Part shown: piece by piece, positions 27,932 to 35,570 of the stretch
Layout: each line of letters begins with the position of its first letter
Numbering within the stretch: position 1 is the first letter of the stretch
NCBI GenBank assembly: GCA_021774255.1
Contig: JAJFJF010000017.1
Location: 1-64,000 of the forward strand
Direction: 5' to 3'
DNA from: Gammaproteobacteria bacterium
GTDB taxonomy: Bacteria; Pseudomonadota; Gammaproteobacteria; JAJFJF01
DNA: 64,000 nt
Made by a program: the position numbers and the translations under genes
The notes under the pieces: generated by a model
The model's input: only the letters and a program-made list of their open reading frames with translations
Databases searched by the model: none
What the model was told of the DNA's origin: nothing

Positions 27932-28783
27932 ATGGCTACCTATGTTATCGGCGATCTCCAAGGCTGTTTTGATGAGCTCATGGCCTTGCTTGAAAGTATT
28001 CACTTTGATGAGAAAAAAGATTGCTTGTGGTTTGCGGGCGATTTAGTGAACCGTGGCCCGAAATCACTTGAAACATTGCGCTTCATTAAACAGCTTCCCC
28101 AAAATACGGTCGTGGTACTTGGGAATCATGATCTCCACCTACTGCGGGTTGCTGCAGGCAAAACTCCACTTTTTCCTGATGACACCTTAGAGGCGATTTT
28201 AGCTGCCCCCGATCGCAATGACCTCATCAATTGGTTACGCCAACAACCTGTTTTGTATTTTGACGAACAAAAAAAGACACTGCTCGTGCACGCCGGCCTT
28301 GCTCCACAATGGAATTTAGCCACCGCACAACGCTACGCAGCAGAACTCGAAGCCTTTTTGCGCAGCGATGACTATCAAGAAAATATTGAGCAATTGTTTT
28401 TGCCTATTGATCATTTTCAAAATAACGTATCTGAATGGCAGCGACTCAGCATGATAGCCAATTATTTCACCCGCATACGTCTTTGCGATAAAAAAGGACG
28501 TCTTGTCCCACTTATCGAAGGTGAACTCCCTAAAGGCATTTACCCTTGGTATGCCTGCCCGGGTCGTGCACTCGAAAAAGAGTTCACGGTGGTATTTGGC
28601 CACTGGGCAGCACTCAAAGGCACCACCCATGTCGATCGCATTCAAAATATTGATACCGGCTGTGTGTGGGGTGGCAGTTTAACGGCGCTTCGCTTAGACG
28701 ATATGCAACGCTTTGACGTGGGCTGCCCGTCCTATGGCGAAGTATCTACCGCCAGTCGACATAACGCCTCGTTAGAAAATTAA
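27932..28783 (+). CDS. apaH: Symmetrical Ap4A hydrolase (diadenosine tetraphosphatase)
   Basis: The 283-residue metallophosphatase cleaves Ap4A to two ADP and removes Np4 caps from RNA. Motifs are YVIGDLQGCFDEL at the N-terminus, WFAGDLVNRGP, VVLGNHDLHLL, LLVHAGLAP and VVFGHWAAL, with the final metal-site IDTGCVWGG. Length is that of E. coli ApaH. It is co-transcribed with apaG. Confidence 0.96.
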   Translation: MATYVIGDLQGCFDELMALLESIHFDEKKDCLWFAGDLVNRGPKSLETLRFIKQLPQNTVVVLGNHDLHLLRVAAGKTPLFPDDTLEAILAAPDRNDLINWLRQQPVLYFDEQKKTLLVHAGLAPQWNLATAQRYAAELEAFLRSDDYQENIEQLFLPIDHFQNNVSEWQRLSMIANYFTRIRLCDKKGRLVPLIEGELPKGIYPWYACPGRALEKEFTVVFGHWAALKGTTHVDRIQNIDTGCVWGGSLTALRLDDMQRFDVGCPSYGEVSTASRHNASLEN

Positions 28784-28785
28784 GC

Positions 28786-29127
28786 TCACATAACGGTCAA
28801 CTTACTGCCGCCCAAAATGTGAGCGTGCAAATGATTCACCAATTGCCCGCCTGCTGGCCCGGTATTAATCACAGTACGAAAACCTTCTGGCAAACCTTGC
28901 TCACGTGCAATTTTTGAGAGCTGCATCATCAAGTGACTGATGAGCGCGCTGTTGTCGGGTTGCAATGTTGCTAAGCTGGTAATGTGCTGCCGCGGCACCG
29001 CCAAAATATGGATCTTGGCTTTAGGTGAGATATCTTTAAAGGCGATAATGCGATCGTCTTCATATACTTTTTCGGCCGGCAATTCGCCATTCACAATTTT
29101 ACAAAAAATGCAGTCTGGGGCTGGCAT
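28786..29127 (-). CDS. hinT: HIT-family purine nucleoside phosphoramidase HinT
   Basis: The 113-residue HIT protein has CIFCKIVNGELPAEKVYEDD at the N-terminus, the conserved AFKDISPKAKIHILAVPR and the HIT triad in NHLHAHILGG near residues 98-107. It hydrolyses AMP-lysine and related phosphoramidates. I choose the ATG at 29127 because GGAG lies eight bases upstream, over an in-frame ATG six codons earlier. It is convergent with apaH, two bases apart. Confidence 0.94.
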   Translation of the reverse strand: MPAPDCIFCKIVNGELPAEKVYEDDRIIAFKDISPKAKIHILAVPRQHITSLATLQPDNSALISHLMMQLSKIAREQGLPEGFRTVINTGPAGGQLVNHLHAHILGGSKLTVM

Positions 29128-29268
29128 GGCGTTCACTCCGTTCATATTAATCGCCTCATCATAACATTCTCTTCTTTTTAATTAAATACAATCACTTAGC
29201 CTATGAGGCTGACTTTTGCTCCACTTCGACTCACGATAATTGCAACAAAAATGTAAAAATTGAAAAAA

Positions 29269-29302
29269 TTTACATCTCAATGTTACGCCATATGTAGAGA
29301 AA
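29269..29302 (+). promoter_or_regulatory. Shared upstream element, copy A
   Basis: TTTACATCTCAATGTTAC is followed by GCCA and TATGTAGAGAAAG. The last 17 bases are almost identical to copies at 50120-50143 and 56552-56575 and to the minus-strand copy at 33926-33949. TTTACA and TATGTA are a possible -35/-10 pair. Confidence 0.6.
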
Positions 29303-29308
29303 GAGAAA

Positions 29309-30301
29309 TTGAAAATCATTCACACCGTTTTACTCATGAATATCAAAGAACAATCCCTCGCCGCTCCCTTGGTGGCATGCCGCACAAAGGGCGTCAAGGC
29401 AAGCGCTTCGCTTGCACGGCTTTCTAAAAATGATCCGGCAAACACCCATGAAGCCATCACCATAGCCCTTAGGCAACTTGTTCAGGCTGCTACTGAGATT
29501 GTGCCTATCTTCCGCCAGTACATTGCGGCCTCAGAACAAAAGAATACAAACATTGACCAAAACATTACTTGCTATGAGACACTCAAAGCCAAACTTGATG
29601 CGGCCCAGGCTGCTGTCGATGACACTCAAGATGATGCTACTGCACGCAAGGTGGCTTTCGACACTTTTACCATTTTTGATAGTGCCCTCGAGGCACTCCA
29701 CATTGGCGCCACTCTTGCTCTTGAAGGCAGAGTGGCTAATAAGATTGGTACACTTCCTCCCCTACTTGAGGATGCCAAAAAGAGGCTTTCCAATGAAGGA
29801 CTTTCCGAAAAAGAAAAAGCTAACATTGAAGCTGAAATCAAGATGGGCACCGAGGCACTTGCCATCTACAATGAAGCCCTGCCGCTGATTCAAAATCAGC
29901 TCCGTCACAAAGAGGAATTTGAACGAAAAACGGCTGAGCTCTGCACCATGATTACAGAACAACTCCTTCCTCAACTCGAAGAGGACCTCGCAGCAGGAAA
30001 AGACAATGAGAGACAAACGCTTCTCCAGAGCAATGTTGACGAGTTGAAGGCAGCAGTCGAGTCTAAGCATCATGAGACAATAAGGGCTGCTTTGGAAAAT
30101 GCTTTATCGCGTTTCGAGCAGCAGGAGGCACCTCAACCGACACTTCGTCGTATCGAGACTGATTACAATCCTGGGCCGGAAGATGAGGTGAGGAGGAGGC
30201 TTATTGAGCAAGCCCTCAGACAGAACCCTGGTGCCTTCGATCCACCTCCGGATGGTGGTGTCAAGGTCCTCTTTCTTTCCGGCCTGCCGCCCTCTCAATA
30301 A
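29309..30301 (+). CDS. Orphan coiled-coil protein
   Basis: Not recognised. The product of about 330 residues is mostly helical, with long amphipathic stretches (for example CYETLKAKLDAAQAAVDDTQ and LLEDAKKRLSNEGLSEKEKA) and a Pro-rich end (FDPPPDGGVKVLFLSGLPPSQ). It lacks a signal peptide or membrane helix. The frame opens at TTG 29309; the first ATG is at 29336 and is a realistic alternative because neither has a strong ribosome site. The shared upstream element ends just before the frame, as in the two giant surface genes, so it probably belongs to the same regulon. An effector role is possible but unproven. Confidence 0.65.
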   Translation: MKIIHTVLLMNIKEQSLAAPLVACRTKGVKASASLARLSKNDPANTHEAITIALRQLVQAATEIVPIFRQYIAASEQKNTNIDQNITCYETLKAKLDAAQAAVDDTQDDATARKVAFDTFTIFDSALEALHIGATLALEGRVANKIGTLPPLLEDAKKRLSNEGLSEKEKANIEAEIKMGTEALAIYNEALPLIQNQLRHKEEFERKTAELCTMITEQLLPQLEEDLAAGKDNERQTLLQSNVDELKAAVESKHHETIRAALENALSRFEQQEAPQPTLRRIETDYNPGPEDEVRRRLIEQALRQNPGAFDPPPDGGVKVLFLSGLPPSQ

Positions 30302-30432
30302 GCCACAACACATGACTTCTGCCTTTGGTGGCCCACCAAGAGGTCCCCAGCAGCATTCTTTTTTCGTTACTTTTTTTAAGAGTGGTCTCGACCGCAAAAT
30401 GCAACACGCCAAACGGAGTGTGGGCATTATGC

Positions 30433-30454
30433 AAGGTTGAGGACACCTTTTTTT
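30433..30454 (+). terminator. Probable intrinsic terminator after the coiled-coil gene
   Basis: AAGGT and ACCTT form a short stem around TGAGG A/C, followed by a T-run of nine, about 130 bases after the stop codon. The intervening 30302-30432 shows no convincing gene. The stem is short, so efficiency is doubtful. Confidence 0.4.
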
Positions 30455-30588
30455 AAAAAAACCAAATTAAAGTTATTTAAACGACTTTTTATTTTCTGAA
30501 AAGAGATGAGTTTCCTTTCACTCCCAATACCATTTCCTCCTAATCCTGCTATAATAAACAGCGTTCACTATAGAAACAGGAGCCACCC

Positions 30589-31173
30589 ATGGGCAGACGG
30601 GGCGAACACAGCGCTGAAGAATACCGCAATATGATTTTAAACGCGGCGGAAAAAATTATCACAGAAGAAGGCATTGCGCGATTAACCGCACGCCACCTGA
30701 CAAGTGAGATCGGCTACACGGCCGGCAGTCTTTATTTAGTGTTTCAAAATCTAGATGATATTATTGCGCAAAGTAACGAACGCACACTCACACATCTTCA
30801 TGATGCTATCCAGCAAGCGACTGCCAATATTGAAGCCCCCATTGAAAAAATTCAATCTGCCGCTTACACCTATATGCTTTTTGCCATTGCCAATCCGCAT
30901 CGCTGGCGGCTCATTTTTGATCACCGCCCCGCAAAAAATGAAGTCGACCTCTCAGGCACAAAAAAACGCTTGAAAATGATTCTGGCGTTATTTGAAGCCC
31001 CCATTGAAAAACTCAATGTCGGGCAGAAATCGTTTTTCCACACAAAAACATTATGGAGTGCCCTTCACGGTGTGATAGCCTTGGCGCTATCTGAAAAAAT
31101 TGAAACCCTGAACACCGCCGAGCTGAAATCACAATTAGAAACGCTCATTGAAAACTACTTAAATAGCTTGTGA
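30589..31173 (+). CDS. TetR/AcrR family transcriptional regulator
   Basis: The 194-residue protein has an N-terminal TetR helix-turn-helix ([20 protein letters not shown] and [20 protein letters not shown]) and a C-terminal domain of the WHG/TetR_C_33 type with [19 protein letters not shown]. The ligand is unknown. A -10-like TATAAT lies at about 30550-30555 upstream. Its stop overlaps the rdgB start (TGATG), so it is co-translated with rdgB, an unusual partner; no transporter or enzyme target is adjacent. Confidence 0.88.
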   Translation: MGRRGEHSAEEYRNMILNAAEKIITEEGIARLTARHLTSEIGYTAGSLYLVFQNLDDIIAQSNERTLTHLHDAIQQATANIEAPIEKIQSAAYTYMLFAIANPHRWRLIFDHRPAKNEVDLSGTKKRLKMILALFEAPIEKLNVGQKSFFHTKTLWSALHGVIALALSEKIETLNTAELKSQLETLIENYLNSL

Positions 31174-31763
31174 TGGAAAAAATGGTACTGGCCAGCAATA
31201 ACGCTGGCAAAGTAAAAGAGCTCAAACAGCTACTGGCCGACTTACCTTATCAAATCGCACCACAATCGGATTTTAATATTGATGATGCCGAAGAAACGGG
31301 GCTCACATTTGTTGAAAACGCTATTTTAAAAGCACGTCACGCCGCAACACTGACAGGCTTACCAAGTATTGCCGATGATTCAGGTTTAGAAGTCGATGCG
31401 CTAAACGGCGCGCCCGGTATTTATTCTGCACGCTATGCTGGCACCCCCAGTGATAGCGAGGCGAACATCGATAAATTATTAATTGATTTACAAGACGTAC
31501 CCGATGCAAAACGCACCGCACGCTTTCAATGTGTGATTGTGTTTTTGCGACACGCATTAGACCCTACGCCACTTATCTGCCAAGGCACCTGGGAAGGCCA
31601 GATCTTGCACGCGCGCCGCGGCAGTGGCGGCTTTGGCTACGACCCGGTGTTTTATCTCCCCGCACAAGACTGCGCCTCCGCCGAATTGTCTCCCGACGAA
31701 AAAAACACACTCAGCCACCGCGGCCAGGCGTTGCAGCAGCTTCGCTCTAGCCTACTGATATAA
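31173..31763 (+). CDS. rdgB: dITP/XTP pyrophosphatase RdgB (HAM1 family)
   Basis: The 196-residue enzyme removes non-canonical purine triphosphates. Motifs are [16 protein letters not shown] near the N-terminus, [52 protein letters not shown] and the C-terminal LSHRGQAL. The ATG at 31173 overlaps the tetR stop codon. Confidence 0.96.
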   Translation: MEKMVLASNNAGKVKELKQLLADLPYQIAPQSDFNIDDAEETGLTFVENAILKARHAATLTGLPSIADDSGLEVDALNGAPGIYSARYAGTPSDSEANIDKLLIDLQDVPDAKRTARFQCVIVFLRHALDPTPLICQGTWEGQILHARRGSGGFGYDPVFYLPAQDCASAELSPDEKNTLSHRGQALQQLRSSLLI

Positions 31764-31797
31764 ATGGACAAATAAAAACAACCTGCGCTTTCCTTTT

Positions 31798-31829
31798 TGT
31801 CTATTTTGGACTACACCCCAAAATAGACA
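31798..31829. repeat. Perfect 12-base inverted repeat
   Basis: TGTCTATTTTGG and CCAAAATAGACA are separated by eight bases; a further ATTTTGGGG half follows at about 31834-31842 and could pair with the same CCAAAAT. It lies between rdgB and a truncated ATPase gene, without a T-run. It may be an operator, or the scar of the event that removed the ATPase N-terminus. Confidence 0.55.
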
Positions 31830-31864
31830 TGACCATTTTGGGGAACAGGAAAAAACAGCCATGA

Positions 31865-32464
31865 AGCGCTACTGCGAAGAATACATACAATTTGTTTGTT
31901 GATGCTTTACGCCGACGAGTTGGTAGCAATATTACGCTATCTAATATTGCGCGAGACATTGAGGTTTCTCCCAAAACAGCAAAATCATGGTTATCACTCA
32001 TTGAAAGAATGTACATTGGTTTTCCAATCTATCCTTATACTGAGAAAATTCCACGCAGTATTATTAAGCCGCCTAAAGTGTACTTTTACGATAATGCAGA
32101 TACATTAAGTGATGACGATGCACGATTAGAAAATTTAGTCGCGACCTCCCTACTAAAGCAACTTCATTTGGTAGAAGATTATGAAGGCTATGCTACCCGC
32201 TTGCACTATATTCGAGATAAAGAGGGGCGAGAAGTTGATTTCGCGGTTGTCATTGATGGAGAACTCGTTGCTTTAATCGAAGTGAAACTGACGAACACGC
32301 AGCTCTCTTCATCTCTGCGTTACTACACAGAAAAGCTCCGCCCTCATCAGTCAGTGCAAATTGTGGGTGATTTAAAACAGCCTTATCACAAAGATGGCAT
32401 TTTGGTAACGGATCCCACTCGTTTTTTCACGACACCTGATTTTGTGAGTGTCCGAAGAGATTAA
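31865..32464 (+). pseudogene. Truncated AAA ATPase, only the DUF4143 C-terminal part remains
   Basis: The open frame encodes about 195 residues that match the C-terminal half of the ATPase/DUF4143 family: FVDALRRRVGSNITLSNIAR, VSPKTAKSWLSLIERMYIGF, then the nuclease-like core GREVDFAVVIDGELVALIEVK. The N-terminal AAA domain with its P-loop is absent, and a stop codon at 31862 closes the frame upstream. Only a TTG at 31892 could initiate. Compare the intact relative at 54949-56268. I interpret it as a broken gene, though a stand-alone domain protein cannot be excluded. Confidence 0.75.
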
Positions 32465-32586
32465 TGGTTTAGAAACAATCATTTTTACAATATCAATTAG
32501 ATTGGCAGCTGAAGATATCCGTCATTAGCAACTTAATGCTGGGGGAGAAGAAGAGAAAATGGGAATGCCTGAGAAAAACAATAGGC

Positions 32587-32660
32587 AAAAAAAAACCCTC
32601 ACCCACGAATTTTATAAATGTCTTTTTAAAAGGCACTTATAGTATTCGTGTGTGAGGGTT
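32587..32660 (-). terminator. Very long intrinsic terminator hairpin
   Basis: Outer arms at 32594-32610 and 32644-32660 (AACCCTCACCCACGAAT and its near-perfect complement, one mismatch) enclose a second stem at about 32613-32640 (TATAAATGTCTTTT with AAAAGGCACTTATA). On the minus strand nine T follow the last arm directly. On the plus strand the T-run is weaker and displaced (ATGGTTTTTT), so it could act in both directions. Confidence 0.8.
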
Positions 32661-33207
32661 ATGGTTTTTTATATGAGTCTTTATGACTTGGGTTGTTGCT
32701 GCAACCAAGGGTTGTAGCGGTTTGCCAGCGACTCAGCTAGAAATACCCTCTTCAAAGATATTTTTAGCTGAACGCTGACTATCAATAGCTTGGGTCGAGT
32801 CTTGCTCACCCAAAATCGTTTTATGGCTTAAGGTTATTTCCTTAAGATAGTATTAACGTCTACCCACACAAAGTGTTTGGCAAACTTATTGATAAGTTTA
32901 TAGGCTGTCTCGTCGCTGGGTAACAATGCCCAAAAACGTGGTTTTACGTGGTGACCGCAGTCATCATGGTGTTAAGTGACGATTATTATCGTCATCGTTT
33001 TTTGAGATAGGCGTACGCCTACCCGTGCCATGCAGTGCACAGCATTAATAAAATCAATACCTTATTAGAATGGTATCGCTATTCTTTTTTCAGATAGTCG
33101 AGCAGCACGCTTTTGTGCGCCCTATTGCTATTTTATTGAGTGGTCACTTACTGCTCCGAATTAACATATCCGTACTGCAAGTAAGCGTCATAATCCCTTC
33201 TCTCACT
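32587..33207 (-). ncRNA. Candidate large structured non-coding RNA
   Basis: No convincing gene covers 32465-33480. On the minus strand this span runs from a shared-type upstream element to a strong terminator and is packed with stem-loops. Examples: 33204-33218 CACTAT/ATAGTG; 33147-33185 CTTACTGC/GCAAGTAAG with an inner stem; 33008-33021 TAGGCGTACGCCTA; 32977-32994 TGACGAT/ATCGTCA; 32952-32963; 32882-32899 AAACTTA/TAAGTTT; 32827-32846 CTTAAGG/CCTTAAG; 32790-32813 TTGGGT-GAG/CTC-ACCCAA; 32726-32777 CAGCG, TCAGCTA/TAGCTGA, CGCTG. The strand is inferred from the promoter-like element and T-run. A short start-less frame (32834-32971, minus) might instead mean a decayed gene. No known RNA family was recognised. 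Confidence 0.5.
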
Positions 33208-33235
33208 ATATGATAGTGTAACATTTAAAGGTATG
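33208..33235 (-). promoter_or_regulatory. Shared upstream element, divergent copy E
   Basis: On the minus strand CATACCTTTAAATGTTAC is followed by ACTA and TCATAT. It agrees with copy B (CATACCTTCGACTGTTAC) in 13 of 18 positions and keeps the spacing to TGTTAC. No gene follows; the hairpin-rich unit does. Confidence 0.45.
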
Positions 33236-33484
33236 TTATTCAAATAAGGGTCAAGTCTTGAATTATAGTGGGGTTATCACTCAAAAGAAACTGATACACG
33301 CCCCTATATTTATGCACTCAGGTGGACATAACATGATGTTATAAGGCCAAAATAAAGGCAATTTGAATATAAAAGTGTTACAGGGCTGTCAAAATGAAGA
33401 TAAAAATGAACAACTTATATTAGTATGTTGAATAACTTTATGTGTAAATGGTGTTTTTTTAAAAGGAATAAATGAAAAATAGTA

Positions 33485-33522
33485 AACCTTTCTCTTAACG
33501 GCTGTTTAAAGCCGCTAAGGTT
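33485..33522 (-). terminator. Probable terminator of the Pro/Ala-rich orphan
   Basis: CTTAACGGCT and AGCCGCTAAG pair with one mismatch around GTTTAA, extended by AACCTT/AAGGTT flanks. On the minus strand the hairpin is followed by TTTACTATTTTTC. It lies 42 bases beyond the stop codon at 33564. The 240 bases beyond it (33241-33484) are AT-rich, with a small ATAACA/TGTTAT hairpin near 33328-33342 and no gene. Confidence 0.5.
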
Positions 33523-33563
33523 GAACAAAGAAAAAACCGTAAAAACGACCGTAGCTTGTACCT

Positions 33564-33860
33564 TTAGCCCTGCGCAACAGGCGGGTTAGCCGTAGCAGCC
33601 GGCCCAGGAGGCTCCAGAGGGCTAGCCACTTCACCGGCATCACCCAAAGAGGTATTGAAATCTTGCCGCAGGCCGGCATCAGCAATCTCCTCTTGGACCT
33701 CACGACCCGCCACAGCAAGCCACGCAGTAGCATCAGGGGCAGGAGCCCGAATCCGCCTCGACATCGGCGCGCCCGGGCAAGACAACCTGACAGGCGAGCC
33801 AGGCGTCGGCGTCACAAAGCCCGAACCAGGAACAACAACATCATCAGCAGGAGGGGCCAT
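33564..33860 (-). CDS. Small Pro/Ala-rich orphan protein
   Basis: Not recognised. The 98-residue product starts MAPPADDVVVPGSGFVTPTP, has a short helical middle (AWLAVAGREVQEEIADAGL) and ends in Pro/Ala-rich sequence (PLEPPGPAATANPPVAQG). It has no signal peptide. The gene is far richer in G+C than its surroundings, perhaps reflecting its composition or transfer. Support for being real: an upstream shared element (33926-33961), a terminator-like hairpin just downstream, and isolation between non-coding stretches. No good ribosome site is seen before the ATG, so caution is needed; the opposite strand is open too. Confidence 0.45.
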   Translation of the reverse strand: MAPPADDVVVPGSGFVTPTPGSPVRLSCPGAPMSRRIRAPAPDATAWLAVAGREVQEEIADAGLRQDFNTSLGDAGEVASPLEPPGPAATANPPVAQG

Positions 33861-33925
33861 CTTGGATTATTTTTGGGATTTTTAAAAACTCGATTCGAAA
33901 AAAATCAAACAACACCTTATCTCTT

Positions 33926-33961
33926 CTTTTCTCTACATATAGCGTAACAGTCGAAGGTATG
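33926..33961 (-). promoter_or_regulatory. Shared upstream element, copy B
   Basis: On the minus strand CATACCTTCGACTGTTAC is followed by GCTA and TATGTAGAGAAAAG. The core TGTTACGCTATATGTAGAG differs from copy A at one position only. It ends about 65 bases before the ATG of the Pro/Ala-rich orphan. Confidence 0.6.
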
Positions 33962-34083
33962 TTTTAAAAAAGCACAATATATTGTGTTTTTTTGCAAAAA
34001 AATTTCGAGATAAGCTATAGAGGTTTCTAAAAGAATAAAAAAACATGTTTTGAGTTAATTTTGATGCTTATACTGGATAAGAC

Positions 34084-34482
34084 CTACAGTGCAGTAAAGC
34101 CTGGCAATTCAAAATGCCTATCACATGTAAAAACTCGCTTAATTTTCTTCTTTTTCATTAATACAAAAGAAATACAGTCCGTGAAGCTTATTTTTTGATC
34201 AGCGTATTTCAACATATATTCTAGTGCGAGTAATTCATCTTCATGATCTGGCCGCAGGACATCAATAGCATTTGATGTATAAATCATTTCCGCTTTCTGA
34301 CACGCAAACTCATTATCTGCCCATCGCCCTAGCAAAGTGAATGTTTCATCCAAAACAAAGTTGCTTGTGAAACATTTATAGTGGCGTGCTTGTACTTCTT
34401 CCCATTTAGCAAGGGACTTTTCATGAAACTGATCGGCACAAAGATAGCGGCTTATGAATGCGCCTGTGTCTATAAAAATCAT
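34084..34482 (-). CDS. PIN-domain toxin (VapC-type)
   Basis: The 132-residue protein is a PIN-domain ribonuclease: N-terminal IFIDTGAFISRYL with the first catalytic Asp at residue 5, SNFVLDETFTLLGRW with a conserved Glu, SFTDCISFVLMKKKKI with the third acidic residue, and VFTCDRHFELPGF with the last. VapC-like toxins cleave tRNA or rRNA. It is preceded by a ribbon-helix-helix gene 12 bases upstream, making a type II toxin-antitoxin pair. Confidence 0.88.
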   Translation of the reverse strand: MIFIDTGAFISRYLCADQFHEKSLAKWEEVQARHYKCFTSNFVLDETFTLLGRWADNEFACQKAEMIYTSNAIDVLRPDHEDELLALEYMLKYADQKISFTDCISFVLMKKKKIKRVFTCDRHFELPGFTAL

Positions 34483-34494
34483 TGGGCGTACTTA

Positions 34495-34716
34495 TCAGTA
34501 AAGATACTGATCAATATTTTGAGAGGCATCTTTTGGGGCTTCGCCTGAGAAAAATTCTTGATCGGCAAAAAATAAATCTTTCTTCTTTGTTTTTGGGGAT
34601 GCTTGAGCTTCTAGGCATTCACGGATCAGCTCTGATAAAGAAATACCTTTTTCAGCGGCTAATCGTTGCGCTCTAACTTTAAGTGACAGAGGTAATAAGA
34701 TTGTTGTACGATTCAT
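34495..34716 (-). CDS. Ribbon-helix-helix antitoxin (CopG-like)
   Basis: The 73-residue protein begins MNRTTILLPLSLKVRAQRLA followed by EKGISLSELIRECLEAQ, a ribbon-helix-helix DNA-binding fold, then a charged tail (KTKKKDLFFADQEFF) that should wrap the PIN toxin. I choose the ATG at 34716 since GGAGGGG lies just before it; an ATG four codons upstream has no such site. It lies upstream of the toxin gene and a palindromic operator, consistent with autorepression. Confidence 0.85.
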   Translation of the reverse strand: MNRTTILLPLSLKVRAQRLAAEKGISLSELIRECLEAQASPKTKKKDLFFADQEFFSGEAPKDASQNIDQYLY

Positions 34717-34728
34717 GAACCCCTCCAA

Positions 34729-34755
34729 TATGTATACATAATAACATATACATAC
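34729..34755 (-). promoter_or_regulatory. Palindromic operator of the toxin-antitoxin pair
   Basis: The perfect palindrome TATGTATACATA is followed by a second, related ACATATACAT, 13-39 bases before the antitoxin start. Two adjacent dyads suit cooperative binding of ribbon-helix-helix dimers and would overlap the promoter. Confidence 0.55.
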
Positions 34756-34823
34756 TTTAAAAGCAAGAATAAACTCATATCGAGCGCAACTATTTCCGTA
34801 TCTAGTTGTAAATATTATTAATT

Positions 34824-35468
34824 TTAACCAACACCGTACTCAGCGCGATAAGCCTCAATACTCGGCAGGTGGGCACGCAGCTCATCCTGCTCACTCACAT
34901 ATTCCATTACTTGCTTTAAGCTCACGATACTGATCACCGGCACTTCATAGCGCTGCGCCACTTCTTGGATGGCCGATGCCTCACCCGTGCCGCGCTCTTG
35001 CCTGTCGAGGCTGATCAGCACGCCACCGAATGTCGCGCCCTCTTTACCAATAATATCTATTGCTTCGCGGATGGCCGTGCCGGCGGTGATCACATCATCA
35101 ATCACTAACACACGCCCCTTTAAGGGCGCGCCCACAATCACACCACCCTCACCATGATCTTTCGCTTGCTTTCGATTAAAGCTATAAGGCAAATCGATTT
35201 GATGTTGCTGTGCTAACGCAATGACCATGCTGGTGACTAAGGGAATACCTTTGTACGCGGGGCCGAACAAGGTATCGACTTTCACGCCCGCCTTGACAAA
35301 CGCTGCCGCATAAAACTCGCCCAACTTGGCAAGTGCCTTGCCGTGATTAAATAAGCCGATATTAAAAAAGTAAGGGCTTTTTCGACCTGACTTTAATGTG
35401 AACTCACCGAAGCGTAGCGCCTGACATTCAATGGCCAGTTCAATAAATTCGCGTTGATAGTCTTGCAT
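34824..35468 (-). CDS. pyrE: Orotate phosphoribosyltransferase
   Basis: The 214-residue enzyme makes orotidine monophosphate from orotate and PRPP. It opens [20 protein letters not shown], has [37 protein letters not shown] (the flexible catalytic loop) and the PRPP motif [13 protein letters not shown]. The ATG at 35468 has GAGG seven bases upstream and gives the E. coli length. It is divergent from xthA. No pyrE attenuator was noticed. Confidence 0.95.
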   Translation of the reverse strand: MQDYQREFIELAIECQALRFGEFTLKSGRKSPYFFNIGLFNHGKALAKLGEFYAAAFVKAGVKVDTLFGPAYKGIPLVTSMVIALAQQHQIDLPYSFNRKQAKDHGEGGVIVGAPLKGRVLVIDDVITAGTAIREAIDIIGKEGATFGGVLISLDRQERGTGEASAIQEVAQRYEVPVISIVSLKQVMEYVSEQDELRAHLPSIEAYRAEYGVG

Positions 35469-35570
35469 GAGCGCCCTCAAAAAAATGTATTGTCAGTGAT
35501 TGTGTCTATCAGACATGGTATATTGCCATTACTTAATTGTCTATTAATAGGCTAATCACAGCGAATAACT

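Noticed and set aside
30204-30440. 78-codon frame overlapping the end of the coiled-coil gene
   Set aside because: It is an out-of-frame shadow that happens to continue past the stop; no start context.
32834-32971. Minus-strand frame of 45 codons with protein-like composition inside the hairpin region
   Set aside because: It has no start codon, an in-frame stop just upstream, and is broken up by perfect stem-loops. It is kept only as a hint of a decayed gene.
32587-33235. Group II or group I intron as explanation of the hairpin-rich region
   Set aside because: No domain V-like hairpin, GTGYG boundary or intron-encoded protein is visible, and no split gene flanks the region.
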